A stretch of DNA of 64,000 bases from Vibrio ostreicida (lineage in GTDB: Bacteria; Pseudomonadota; Gammaproteobacteria; Enterobacterales; Vibrionaceae). The notes beneath the pieces are model-generated. The model ran no database searches, was not told the DNA's origin, and saw only the letters and a list, made by a program, of their open reading frames with translations. The position numbers and the translations under genes were made by a program. The DNA is taken from the NCBI RefSeq assembly GCF_013074385.2, contig NZ_JABEYA020000005.1, forward strand, positions 124,001 through 188,000, read 5' to 3'. Shown piece by piece: positions 56,870 through 64,000 of the stretch; within the stretch, counting starts at the first letter, position 1; each line of letters starts with the position of its first letter.

Positions 56870-57505
56870 CTAGCTGAGTTGAATCACAGAATACAATTGG
56901 ACATATTTCCGAACTAATTTTTTGTCGGTTGAGCGTCTCAGCGGATGGGTAAATTTGACGAAATAAGGGCACAGACCAAACTGCTGTTCTAATGTCTCTG
57001 CAAGTTGCTCATCGCTTTCCCGCAAATCAATCCCTTGTGATTTATATTGGCCGAGTTCATCCGGTAAATGGCCCGCCCACCAATGGAGAAGTTCACGACT
57101 TTGCAGGTTCCTCGACATCCAGTGATCGCTAATCAACAGCAATAAATCATTGGGCTGGATCGCATAAGCGTATTCTTGTTGCCAATGTGTGACGGCTCTA
57201 AACAGCTTTTGGCGGCAATTACTGCCCGCACTGACTAGATCAGATGAAAGAACCCAAACCGTTCCAATCTCAGAACTTATTCGGTAATGATGTGGATGCT
57301 CAGCGTTTGGCATACAATCGAGCGCGACATGCTCACAATGATGACCGAATTCGATCAGGGTTCTGGACAGGCGTCGTGAAAAAGCAAGACTTAAGTGGTG
57401 TTCACTCATACCTTTATTGTGGATAGTCGGATAGTGCTTTTCGCACAACTTCATGCAGTCTGCTTGAAATTCATGCACGCTTTGTATTAGTACATCAAGT
57501 AGCAA
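56870..57505 (-). CDS. Hypothetical protein, 211 residues
   Basis: I do not recognise a named family. The protein is soluble, rich in histidine and cysteine (for example CMKLCEKHYP, FGHHCEHVALDC), with alpha/beta character. A segment FSRRLSRTLIEFGHHC near 40-58 and LLLISDHWMSRNLQSRELLHWW near 120-142 are the most conserved-looking parts. It has no signal peptide. It is monocistronic, upstream of the class 3 lipase gene by 80 bases on the same strand. Length and codon pattern support a real gene. Confidence 0.65.
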   Translation of the reverse strand: MLLDVLIQSVHEFQADCMKLCEKHYPTIHNKGMSEHHLSLAFSRRLSRTLIEFGHHCEHVALDCMPNAEHPHHYRISSEIGTVWVLSSDLVSAGSNCRQKLFRAVTHWQQEYAYAIQPNDLLLLISDHWMSRNLQSRELLHWWAGHLPDELGQYKSQGIDLRESDEQLAETLEQQFGLCPYFVKFTHPLRRSTDKKLVRKYVQLYSVIQLS

Positions 57506-57934
57506 GACTTTTCTCCGAAAGAATATTTACACTAATAAGATTAGCATGATTTCGAGAGACTAAACCTACAAAATCTTGAGATTGTTTAGGGGTTTATGCA
57601 CAAGATTGAAGTTGTGTCACAACTAAAACACACGAGGTCAATCCCCTTGTTGCACTCTGTCAAAGTTCAGCTAGAAATAACGTCAAACGCATCCAATAAT
57701 ACGGTCGAATAGGGTATTCTCTGAATCGCTGTAAATTTGGCTTAAAGAATGGTGCGCCAATTGTCTGGTTAGGAGCGCGTCGCACATCCCTATAAGTTCC
57801 TTCAAAAAATTTGAATGACTTAATCAAATCCAAACACTTTTATTAATGTAAAGAACCGTAAATACTCTGTTTAACAACGGGAGTAACCGATAGTCTCTTT
57901 GAAAACGAGAGGCATTAGCAATTGGAATCAGACT
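57506..57934. other. Long intergenic region before yceJ-yceI
   Basis: About 430 bases with no gene recognised. It must hold divergent promoters for the hypothetical gene at 56870 and for yceJ-yceI. A 15-base perfect palindrome, AGTTGTG-T-CACAACT, lies at 57610-57624. No hairpin with a T-run or riboswitch-like fold was recognised. Confidence 0.4.
57610..57624. promoter_or_regulatory. 15-base palindrome, candidate operator
   Basis: Seven bases mirror each other about a single T (AGTTGTG-T-CACAACT). It lies far upstream of yceJ and near the start of the divergent hypothetical gene. A dimeric repressor site is the simplest reading; the protein is unknown. Confidence 0.35.
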
Positions 57935-58474
57935 ATGGCATCAGAAGTTAAAAACTATAACGCGGTGGCTCGGGTATTTCACTGGGTATCAGCGCTAGTG
58001 GTTATCGCAATGTTTGCAGCCGGTCTTTGGATGGTTGACCTTACCTACTATAGTGAATGGTACCGCACGGCACCGCACTGGCATAAATCCGTGGGTTTAT
58101 TGCTGGCGGGGCTCACTGTGCTTCGTGTGATCTGGAAAGTGACCACATCAGCGCCGCACATTGAAGGTCATACACTTGAAAAAATCGGGGCTCGGCTTGT
58201 GCACTTGGCCATGTATTTGGTTTTGTTTGTACTGTTTGCCTCCGGTTACCTTATTTCTACTGAAGATGGTCGTGGAATCGACGTTTTCAACTGGTTCAGT
58301 GTCCCTGGACTGGGTGCTTTATTTGATGACCAAGCGGATCTCTCTGGAGACATTCACTTTTATGCTGCTTGGAGCCTCATTGTGATGGCAGGGGTGCACG
58401 CACTGGCTGCCATAAAACATCATGTGATTAACAAAGACAACACGCTACGCAAAATGATAGGAGCTTCGAAATGA
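57935..58474 (+). CDS. yceJ: Cytochrome b561 (YceJ-like)
   Basis: A 179-residue di-heme inner-membrane cytochrome with four hydrophobic helices. Candidate heme ligand histidines are in VARVFHWVSALVVIAMF near residue 15, PHWHKSVGLLLAGL near 53, LVHLAMYLVLFVLF near 95 and IHFYAAWSLIVMAGVHALAAIKHH near 150. These proteins usually pass electrons from quinol. I chose ATG 57935 (MASEVKNYN); a TTG 12 codons earlier is less likely. It overlaps the yceI start by four bases, an arrangement kept from E. coli. Confidence 0.9.
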   Translation: MASEVKNYNAVARVFHWVSALVVIAMFAAGLWMVDLTYYSEWYRTAPHWHKSVGLLLAGLTVLRVIWKVTTSAPHIEGHTLEKIGARLVHLAMYLVLFVLFASGYLISTEDGRGIDVFNWFSVPGLGALFDDQADLSGDIHFYAAWSLIVMAGVHALAAIKHHVINKDNTLRKMIGASK

Positions 58475-59040
58475 AAAAAACGTTATTTGCTACCGGACTA
58501 GCAATGGCAATGGCCTTGCCAATGGCGGCAAGCGCGGCGGATTATGTAATTGATACCAAGGGAGCGCATGCTTCGGTTAACTTTAAAATCAGCCACCTTG
58601 GTTACAGTTTTATCAAAGGTCGATTCAATACCTTTGAGGGTAATTTCTCTTATGATCCTGCCAATGTGACGGCCTCGACGATTGCCGTCAACATTGATAC
58701 CACCAGCCTAGATTCAAATCATGCCGAGCGTGATAAGCATATTCGTGGTTCAGACTTTATCAATACATCAAAATTTTCCACCGCGACATTTAATAGCACC
58801 AGTGTGGTTGATAAAGGTAACGGGCAATTGGAAGTGAATGGCAACTTAAATCTGCATGGCGTTACCAAGCCGATTACTATCGCCGCTGAATTCATTGGTG
58901 CCGGTGCTGATCCATGGGGTGGTGAGCGCGCTGGTTTCTATGGTACAACGCGCCTTGAGCTTGCCGATTTTGCTATCCCCGTCATGGGATCATCAAGTTA
59001 CGTTGACATGGAGTTACATGTCGAAGGGATTAAGAAGTAA
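58471..59040 (+). CDS. yceI: YceI family periplasmic protein
   Basis: A 189-residue periplasmic lipocalin-like protein with a clear signal peptide (KTLFATGLAMAMALPMAASAA, cut before DYVID). YceI landmarks are FKISHLGYSFIKGRFNTFEGNF near residue 38, HAERDKHIRGSDFINTSKFSTATF near 85 and NLHGVTKPITI near 125. The family binds polyisoprenoids such as ubiquinone-like molecules. Coupling to the b561 gene fits a redox or quinone-related role. A terminator follows at 59060. Confidence 0.93.
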   Translation: MKKTLFATGLAMAMALPMAASAADYVIDTKGAHASVNFKISHLGYSFIKGRFNTFEGNFSYDPANVTASTIAVNIDTTSLDSNHAERDKHIRGSDFINTSKFSTATFNSTSVVDKGNGQLEVNGNLNLHGVTKPITIAAEFIGAGADPWGGERAGFYGTTRLELADFAIPVMGSSSYVDMELHVEGIKK

Positions 59041-59059
59041 AACAAACCGTTTCAACCAA

Positions 59060-59087
59060 CGCCTCGATATTAGTCGAGGCGTTTTTT
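59060..59087 (+). terminator. Intrinsic terminator of yceJ-yceI
   Basis: CGCCTCGA-TATTAG-TCGAGGCG followed by six T. Its T-run ends against the stop of the convergent FNT-CBS gene. Confidence 0.92.
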
Positions 59088-60498
59088 ATGCGGACACGGC
59101 CAAAACCTTCTCTACATATCGACGCCTCAGTCCTTGCAAAACATGCTGTCGTGTTAATACACCAACCAACTGACCCTTATCAACCACAGGAAGAACATGA
59201 GGTTTACTGACCCTGATACTTTTGGCACGTTCTTCAAGCGTCAGAGTACTCAAGGTTGTCGCTATTCCCGAACGAGCAACAGGGTACAGCTGTTCCTTAT
59301 CAATACACATAAATTCAACGACCTCCATCAGACTGTCCGTTGGACTGATCGTTATGATATCTCGAGACATGACATCTAAAACCCGACGATTGGGATTTGG
59401 AACATAATCGTCACACCACAAATCCACCATGACATCGTGAACAGAAAAGAAGCCCATTAGCTGTCCTTGCGCATCGCATACAGGAGCACTAATGAGGAGG
59501 TTATCGATCAGGATATCCATCGCGTTAGGTATCGGCATCTCACAAGTCAGTGTAATAGGGTTGAGCGTCATGATATCAGAGACCATCATCGTTTCAGTCA
59601 TGTCAATTTCCTCCGTCATTGCTTTATCGCAGTGCGATGAGGCCAAATTGATCGATATTGCCGCCTTGATAGGTCGGCGATAAAGACACCAGTTGACAAA
59701 GCCAACAAGTCCCGCGCCCCCCACGATATTACCTAAGGTAACCGGAATAAGATTCGCGATTAAAAAGCGCTCAAAAGTCACATCACTGAATTGAAGAGGC
59801 GAAGTCGCAATCGCATCCCAAAAGCTTTGCGGGGCAAAGTGTTGAATAATGATTCCCAGAGGGATCATGAACATATTGGCCACGCAGTGTTCAAAGCCAC
59901 TAGAGACAAACAGGGCAACAGGCAGCATTGTCATTAATGCCTTTGTCAGCACATCGGGTGTGCTGAAAGTCATCCATATGGCGAGACAGACCAGTAGATT
60001 ACATAATATGCCCAAAGCAAAGGCTTCAGTAAAAGAATGCTGCAATTTGTACTGCGCTATCTTGAGGGCATTTAATCCCCATTGCCCGTTGTCCATTTGG
60101 TATAGACTTGCCCCCATAACCAATATCACCAATGCCATTGCACCGAGATAGTTACCAATGTAAACCTTTCCCCAAACAGACAGCATATTTGACAGCGTAA
60201 TCTGTTTATTCGCCCAAGCAATGCTCGACAGGACCGAACTGGTAAACAATTCTCCCCCACAAATCACAATGAGAATAAGACCAATACTAAACACGAGCCC
60301 GCCGGCTAAGCGAGTTAACCCCCAGTTCATTGATCCATTGCCGGTGGTGACCGTGATGTAAAAAACAAAAGCCAAGCCAATAAACACCCCAGCCATCATG
60401 GCAAGAACGACGGTAACTCGGGTACTTTTTGTTGTCTTAGCAAGGGCGTATTTTTCTGCCTCTACCATCATCTCGGCGGGTGAAAAGGATGAAGTCAT
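59086..60498 (-). CDS. Formate/nitrite transporter fused to tandem CBS domains
   Basis: A 470-residue protein. Residues 1-275 are a FocA-like FNT channel: VFIGLAFVFYITVTTG, CGGELFTSSVL near 80, NGQWGLNAL near 137, and GFEHCVANMFMIPLGI with the central pore histidine at 204. After a linker, two CBS domains fill about 305-365 (VSDIMTLNPITLTC to GFFSVHDVM) and 373-465 (VLDVMSRDIITISP to GVLTRQHVL). CBS pairs usually bind adenine nucleotides, so channel activity may be nucleotide-gated. Standard FocA stops near 285 residues. It is divergent from a DUF1097 gene; no formate lyase gene is nearby. Confidence 0.92.
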   Translation of the reverse strand: MTSSFSPAEMMVEAEKYALAKTTKSTRVTVVLAMMAGVFIGLAFVFYITVTTGNGSMNWGLTRLAGGLVFSIGLILIVICGGELFTSSVLSSIAWANKQITLSNMLSVWGKVYIGNYLGAMALVILVMGASLYQMDNGQWGLNALKIAQYKLQHSFTEAFALGILCNLLVCLAIWMTFSTPDVLTKALMTMLPVALFVSSGFEHCVANMFMIPLGIIIQHFAPQSFWDAIATSPLQFSDVTFERFLIANLIPVTLGNIVGGAGLVGFVNWCLYRRPIKAAISINLASSHCDKAMTEEIDMTETMMVSDIMTLNPITLTCEMPIPNAMDILIDNLLISAPVCDAQGQLMGFFSVHDVMVDLWCDDYVPNPNRRVLDVMSRDIITISPTDSLMEVVEFMCIDKEQLYPVARSGIATTLSTLTLEERAKSIRVSKPHVLPVVDKGQLVGVLTRQHVLQGLRRRYVEKVLAVSA

Positions 60499-60860
60499 GA
60501 TCGTGCGAGTCTCCTATACACTGTTGTTGAACGAACGGGACCGAAAGCTCAGAAATGGACTACTCTCCAAACATCCTATGATAAAGATTGCAATAAGCGA
60601 GTACAAAACTAAAGTGCATTAAATTGCGTATTGTGAGAGTCCAAATCAATATCAAAGGCGGGGAGAGTAGCCCGCTCAGTGTGTTGACGTCAGCGATCGT
60701 ACTATTTCATGACATAATTAATTTTAGATCACATATTTTTTATTTTGTTGCAATTATATTACTTTTTTATGTGATATTTATCTTAACAATGCGCCGCTTT
60801 TCGTTTTACTATTTCGCTTTGTAATTTTTGGCCTTTTAGAGGCACATCAAGCGAGGCTCT
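60499..60860. other. Intergenic region between FNT-CBS and DUF1097 genes
   Basis: About 360 bases, AT-rich in its right half (60710-60830), which should contain divergent promoters. A TGTGATATTTATCTTAACA stretch near 60770 has a half CRP-like site. No gene is recognised: the plus-strand frame at 60624-60824 is hydrophobic by AT-richness and has no ribosome site. Confidence 0.4.
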
Positions 60861-61364
60861 ATGAGCACACTGTATGCGATTGCACTAACAACCGGCATTC
60901 TTTCAGGACTTTGGGGATGGGTCGCCATTTCTCTAGGATTGTTGTCTTGGGCCGGCTTTTTGGGCTGTACCAGCTATTTTGCCGCCCCAATCAGTGGTGC
61001 AAAAGGATTAGCAATAAGCTTAATCACCAATATGGCAGGTGTATTTTGGGCAATGGTGATCATCCATGTGTCACAATTCTTATCGGCTGAAGTCTTAGGC
61101 TATGCCGCGACAGCGGTTGTCGCGTTTTTGATGTGTGTACAAGCACAACAGCGCTGGCTGAGTTACATCCCTGGGACATTCATTGGCTGCTGTGCCACGT
61201 TTGCCGCTCAGGGGCAATGGCAACTTGTCGCCCCTTCGCTGGTCATTGGTGGTGTCTTTGGCTACCTGATGAAAACCAGTGGCCTCTGGTTACACAAGCA
61301 ATCATCAACCCCATCAAGCGACTCATTACCCAAGGGGTCAGCGCAATCAACCAACCCTGAATAA
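60861..61364 (+). CDS. DUF1097 membrane protein (YcdZ-like)
   Basis: A 167-residue inner-membrane protein with about five hydrophobic helices in the first 140 residues (ALTTGILSGLWGWVAISLGLLSWAGFLGC onwards), then a polar serine-rich tail. CTSYFAAPISGAKGLAISLITNMAGVFWAM is the DUF1097 pattern. Function is unknown. Its stop directly abuts the stop of the convergent OLD-family gene. It is divergent from the FNT-CBS channel; an association is possible but not shown. Confidence 0.85.
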   Translation: MSTLYAIALTTGILSGLWGWVAISLGLLSWAGFLGCTSYFAAPISGAKGLAISLITNMAGVFWAMVIIHVSQFLSAEVLGYAATAVVAFLMCVQAQQRWLSYIPGTFIGCCATFAAQGQWQLVAPSLVIGGVFGYLMKTSGLWLHKQSSTPSSDSLPKGSAQSTNPE

Positions 61365-62996
61365 TTAGGTATTGGCGTTCGCCATGGTCACAACTCGCTT
61401 CAGTGTCCATCTGAGCAATAAAGGAATGCACTCACTTCCCTGATCTTCACAATGAGAGACAATCGCGAGCGCTAAATCGGGCTTGGCGAACTTTTTCAGT
61501 ACACGAGTGACGACTTTTTTCGCAGGAATAGGGTGGTCTGCAGGGATCTTCACCATTTGTTTAAAAAAAGATTCAAAACCATGATTGTATAGATAATGCT
61601 CGATATCTTGGTCAGGTAACTCAGTCAAACGATGGCGCTCATGCTCATTTTCGAGCTGCGCTCGTACCGCCGCAGCGTATTTTTTTCCAGCAGAATCGCC
61701 GTCGGTAACGACATGCCAATCAATCCCAAATGCTTTGGCAGCTTTGAGCAAAGAGCGCAGGCCCGACTGCGCAAATTCAATAATCTGAACCCCCTCGGCT
61801 GCCAAGTTGTAACCACACTGGTTGGCGAGCTCGTTAAATAACCATACTTCGGTTTCGCCCTCCACCAATAACCAGCAACGAGCAAATAACGCCCCAGTAC
61901 GATGGAAGCGAATATGGAATCCAATGCGTCTCAACTCATCTTTGCTGAAGCCTTTCGATGGTAAGTATGTGCTGATCGTTCGATCTGATTGACGAACGAG
62001 ACGACGAACACTTCTCAAAGGGACTTGGCCGAGTAAATCGCCGCTGTTGGTCGTCAGGATTTTCTGCATCGGCAACAGCTGAAGTAAACTCCAAGCTCTG
62101 GCTAAGTGGGTGGGGTGAAGTCGACCTTCGGGATCTTCTAAAATGAGGAGTGGTCGAGCGCAACGGCGCAGTTTGTTTGGGCCTTTGGCTTGCAAATAGG
62201 CATTCAGCAATCCCATAAAAAGCAAACGTGTTTGTTTACTGTTGGTCTCTTCGACGATTTGAGAAATGCTTTTTTTGGTTGGCTTACCACTAAAAAAAAT
62301 TCCGTCTCTTTGCTTACGTGGGTTTTTCCGTGAACTCGACTTAAATGAAAAATAGTGATCGACCAACACACTCATGGATTTTAGGCTGCTTTTCATCTCC
62401 CCTTTATTGACATGACCAGGAATGGACATGAGCCGCCGACAAGTGTTATCAATGCGTTTTTCTATCAAGCTATTGTTATCAACCCGAGTCGTTGGCGGCC
62501 GTTGAAAACGTCGTGAGTCTTTGAGACGTATCACAGGATGAAGCGTCATTAATTCCTGAGCTAATTTTTCAGAATGGTGCAAGCGTAAAGGGTTGCCGGA
62601 TTTATCAAGAAACGTATATCGGGTTTCAATATCGTAGCCATCTCGGCTTGCACTCAACTGGTAAATAATCTTGTTGTCGCCTTGATCATTCTGAATCCAA
62701 ATCGGCTTTATTTTGCGATAACGTCCGGAATCAATCTCCTTCTTATCATTTGATATCAAGCTGATTACGATTTGAAGATGTTGCGTTTGTGGATGTGAAC
62801 TCGAATAATCGACGTGAAAGTCTGTCATTTCGAACTGATAAGGCACGCCTTCTGGAGGTAGGGCGACCGAAAGAGCATCAAGAAGAGACGATTTGCCCCA
62901 CGTATTTTCTCCAATTAGGGTAGTGAGTTCATCGAATGCAATGGAGAGTCGTTTTATCCCACGAAAACCGGAAATCTCGATCCGCTCTAGCAGCAT
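61365..62996 (-). CDS. ybjD: OLD-family ATPase/TOPRIM protein (YbjD-like)
   Basis: A 543-residue protein. The N-terminal SMC-like ATPase has Walker A in LIGENTWGKSSLLDAL near residue 30 and Walker B in LLILEDPEGRLHPTHLARAW near 285, preceded by FMGLLNAYLQAKG. The C-terminal TOPRIM domain begins LLVEGETEVWLFNELAN near 378, with VVTDGDSAGKKYA near 430. This is the YbjD layout. OLD proteins are ATP-driven nucleases; YbjD has no proven role, although relatives act in phage defence. No partner gene (such as a UvrD-like GajB) is adjacent. It is monocistronic. Confidence 0.88.
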   Translation of the reverse strand: MLLERIEISGFRGIKRLSIAFDELTTLIGENTWGKSSLLDALSVALPPEGVPYQFEMTDFHVDYSSSHPQTQHLQIVISLISNDKKEIDSGRYRKIKPIWIQNDQGDNKIIYQLSASRDGYDIETRYTFLDKSGNPLRLHHSEKLAQELMTLHPVIRLKDSRRFQRPPTTRVDNNSLIEKRIDNTCRRLMSIPGHVNKGEMKSSLKSMSVLVDHYFSFKSSSRKNPRKQRDGIFFSGKPTKKSISQIVEETNSKQTRLLFMGLLNAYLQAKGPNKLRRCARPLLILEDPEGRLHPTHLARAWSLLQLLPMQKILTTNSGDLLGQVPLRSVRRLVRQSDRTISTYLPSKGFSKDELRRIGFHIRFHRTGALFARCWLLVEGETEVWLFNELANQCGYNLAAEGVQIIEFAQSGLRSLLKAAKAFGIDWHVVTDGDSAGKKYAAAVRAQLENEHERHRLTELPDQDIEHYLYNHGFESFFKQMVKIPADHPIPAKKVVTRVLKKFAKPDLALAIVSHCEDQGSECIPLLLRWTLKRVVTMANANT

Positions 62997-63226
62997 ATAG
63001 TGATCCTATTTGAACTTACGCCATTTAATTGTAATAGATTTGCCCTGAGTAAGCAGACGCTTAACTCACAAACTGAATCTTTTTCAGCGAGTAAATCCTG
63101 CTAATTTTGGGAGATCCTCATCATACTACTGAGTGTATAGACAATAAAGTTGCAGTATAAAAGTGTGAAAATTAATGAATTTGACATCAAGGATGGGTTA
63201 GGATGTAAGGGAAAAGAGAGAAAAAT

Positions 63227-64000
63227 ATGACGAATAAAAACAATAAAGCCGCCAAAATCAGGCTAGCACACATTAATGATACGCATTCCCACTTTGAACC
63301 AACGTCGCTTCAACTGACCCTTAATGTCGATGGACAAGCCCTAGAGCCCTACGTAAGCGCAGGGGGTTTTGCTCGGATCGCAAGTCGAAAAAAACAGCTT
63401 GAAGACAAGATCACAGACGACCGTACTATGCTCTTTCTGCACGCCGGAGATTGCTTTCAAGGCACACTTTATTTTTCTATATTTAAAGGTGAAGCCAACG
63501 CCACAATGCTCAATGCGTTAAAGATTGACGCGATGGCGCTCGGTAATCACGAGCTCGACATGGGCAACTTACCCGTAGCCAAATTTGCTCGACAGATTGA
63601 ATTTCCCTTACTCGCTGGCAACTGGGACCTTTCACAAGAACACAATGACAAAAGTTACACCTTGAAAGATCAACAACATGTCTACGGATTTGAACCAAGC
63701 ACACGATCGGCCAAATGGATCGTAAAGCAGGCTCAAGGTGAGGCGATAGCGATCTTCTCATTGGCCTTGGATAAAATGTCGGATATCAGTAATCCTGATG
63801 CAGATACCCCGTTTATTAATGCGAAAGAAACAGCAAAAAATACGGTTGAATTGATCCGTCGTCAAGGCATCAACAAAATTATACTACTTAGCCATATGGG
63901 CTATGACGCTGATCTCACTATGGCAGAACACGTGGAGGGCATTGGCCTGATTGTCGGCGGACACAGTCATCGTTTACAAGGTGACTTCAGCGCTCTTGGC
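63227..64000 (+). CDS. 5'-nucleotidase / metallophosphoesterase, 3' part outside window
   Basis: The first 258 residues of a bifunctional UDP-sugar hydrolase/5'-nucleotidase-type protein. Metal ligand motifs are AHINDTHSHFEP near residue 13, HAGDCFQGTLYF near 72, ALGNHELDMGNL near 105, and SHMGYDADL then GGHSHR near the edge. AAGGGAAAAGAGAG precedes the ATG. No signal peptide is visible at the N-terminus, unlike periplasmic UshA, so a cytoplasmic form is likely. The C-terminal substrate domain would lie beyond the window. Confidence 0.88.
   Translation, partial: MTNKNNKAAKIRLAHINDTHSHFEPTSLQLTLNVDGQALEPYVSAGGFARIASRKKQLEDKITDDRTMLFLHAGDCFQGTLYFSIFKGEANATMLNALKIDAMALGNHELDMGNLPVAKFARQIEFPLLAGNWDLSQEHNDKSYTLKDQQHVYGFEPSTRSAKWIVKQAQGEAIAIFSLALDKMSDISNPDADTPFINAKETAKNTVELIRRQGINKIILLSHMGYDADLTMAEHVEGIGLIVGGHSHRLQGDFSALG

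Noticed and set aside
60624..60824. 66-codon hydrophobic frame between FNT-CBS and DUF1097
   Set aside because: AT-rich promoter region; hydrophobicity follows from base composition and there is no ribosome site.
61365..62996. Gabija-like defence system
   Set aside because: Only an OLD/YbjD-like protein is present; no UvrD-like GajB follows, and helD is 20 kb away and of housekeeping type.

Overview
The window looks like part of a Vibrio-type gammaproteobacterial genome, probably the second chromosome. It carries luxPQ with the family's usual autoinducer-2 receptor and hybrid kinase, a glpF-glpK/glpD set, a class I HMG-CoA reductase, YccS, HelD, TmaR, YceH, YceI/YceJ and tesA-ybbA-ybbP. That mixture and the moderate GC fit Vibrio. 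The chromosome assignment rests on my memory that luxPQ, glpK, glpD and the HMG-CoA reductase sit together on chromosome II in V. cholerae. No tRNA, rRNA, CRISPR, transposase or integron attC site was recognised.

Layout. 1-5.9 kb: an edge-truncated YciI-like gene, an MFS exporter with an AraC regulator, a DoxX-pirin pair, and a second AraC regulator followed by an EamA permease. 5.9-18.7 kb: a branched-chain amino acid catabolic island. A MerR regulator (LiuR) and liuA-liuB-liuC-liuE run leftwards for leucine. A seven-gene operon (thiolase, mmsA, acyl-CoA dehydrogenase, enoyl-CoA hydratase, 3-hydroxyisobutyryl-CoA hydrolase, mmsB, SDR) runs rightwards for valine and isoleucine. Two LiuR-like palindromes lie between them. 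The biotin-carrying subunit gene liuD is not in the cluster.

18.7-26.7 kb: envelope genes (FKBP, DsbA-like lipoprotein, OmpA lipoprotein, solute-binding protein), glpFK, and small conserved genes (YgjV-like, tmaR, yceH, GIY-YIG). 26.8-35.5 kb: a TraF-like envelope protein, luxPQ, glpD, HMG-CoA reductase and a miniature flagellar hook/rod-like protein. 35.6-50.6 kb: yccS, helD, a cutA pseudogene with two tandem stops and a frameshift, a DUF2238 protein, a 2OG-Fe(II) oxygenase, a J-domain protein, an ABC-ATPase-domain protein, a GAF/degenerate-GGDEF/EAL phosphodiesterase, and tesA head-to-head with ybbA-ybbP, whose start codons share one CATG.

50.6-64 kb: a cluster of DnaA-box-like 9-mers before an FAD oxidoreductase, the 5-oxoprolinase operon pxpABC, galE, a class 3 lipase, yceJ-yceI, a formate/nitrite channel fused to two CBS domains, a DUF1097 membrane protein, an OLD-family ATPase/TOPRIM protein, and the start of a 5'-nucleotidase cut by the window edge.

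I found no clear undescribed multigene system. The items most worth a second look are the FNT-CBS fusion, the DnaA-box cluster, the miniature hook-like protein with a G8 tract at its ribosome site, the leucine operon without its biotin subunit, the decayed cutA, and the matching GlpR-like operators with a short centre before glpF and glpD.
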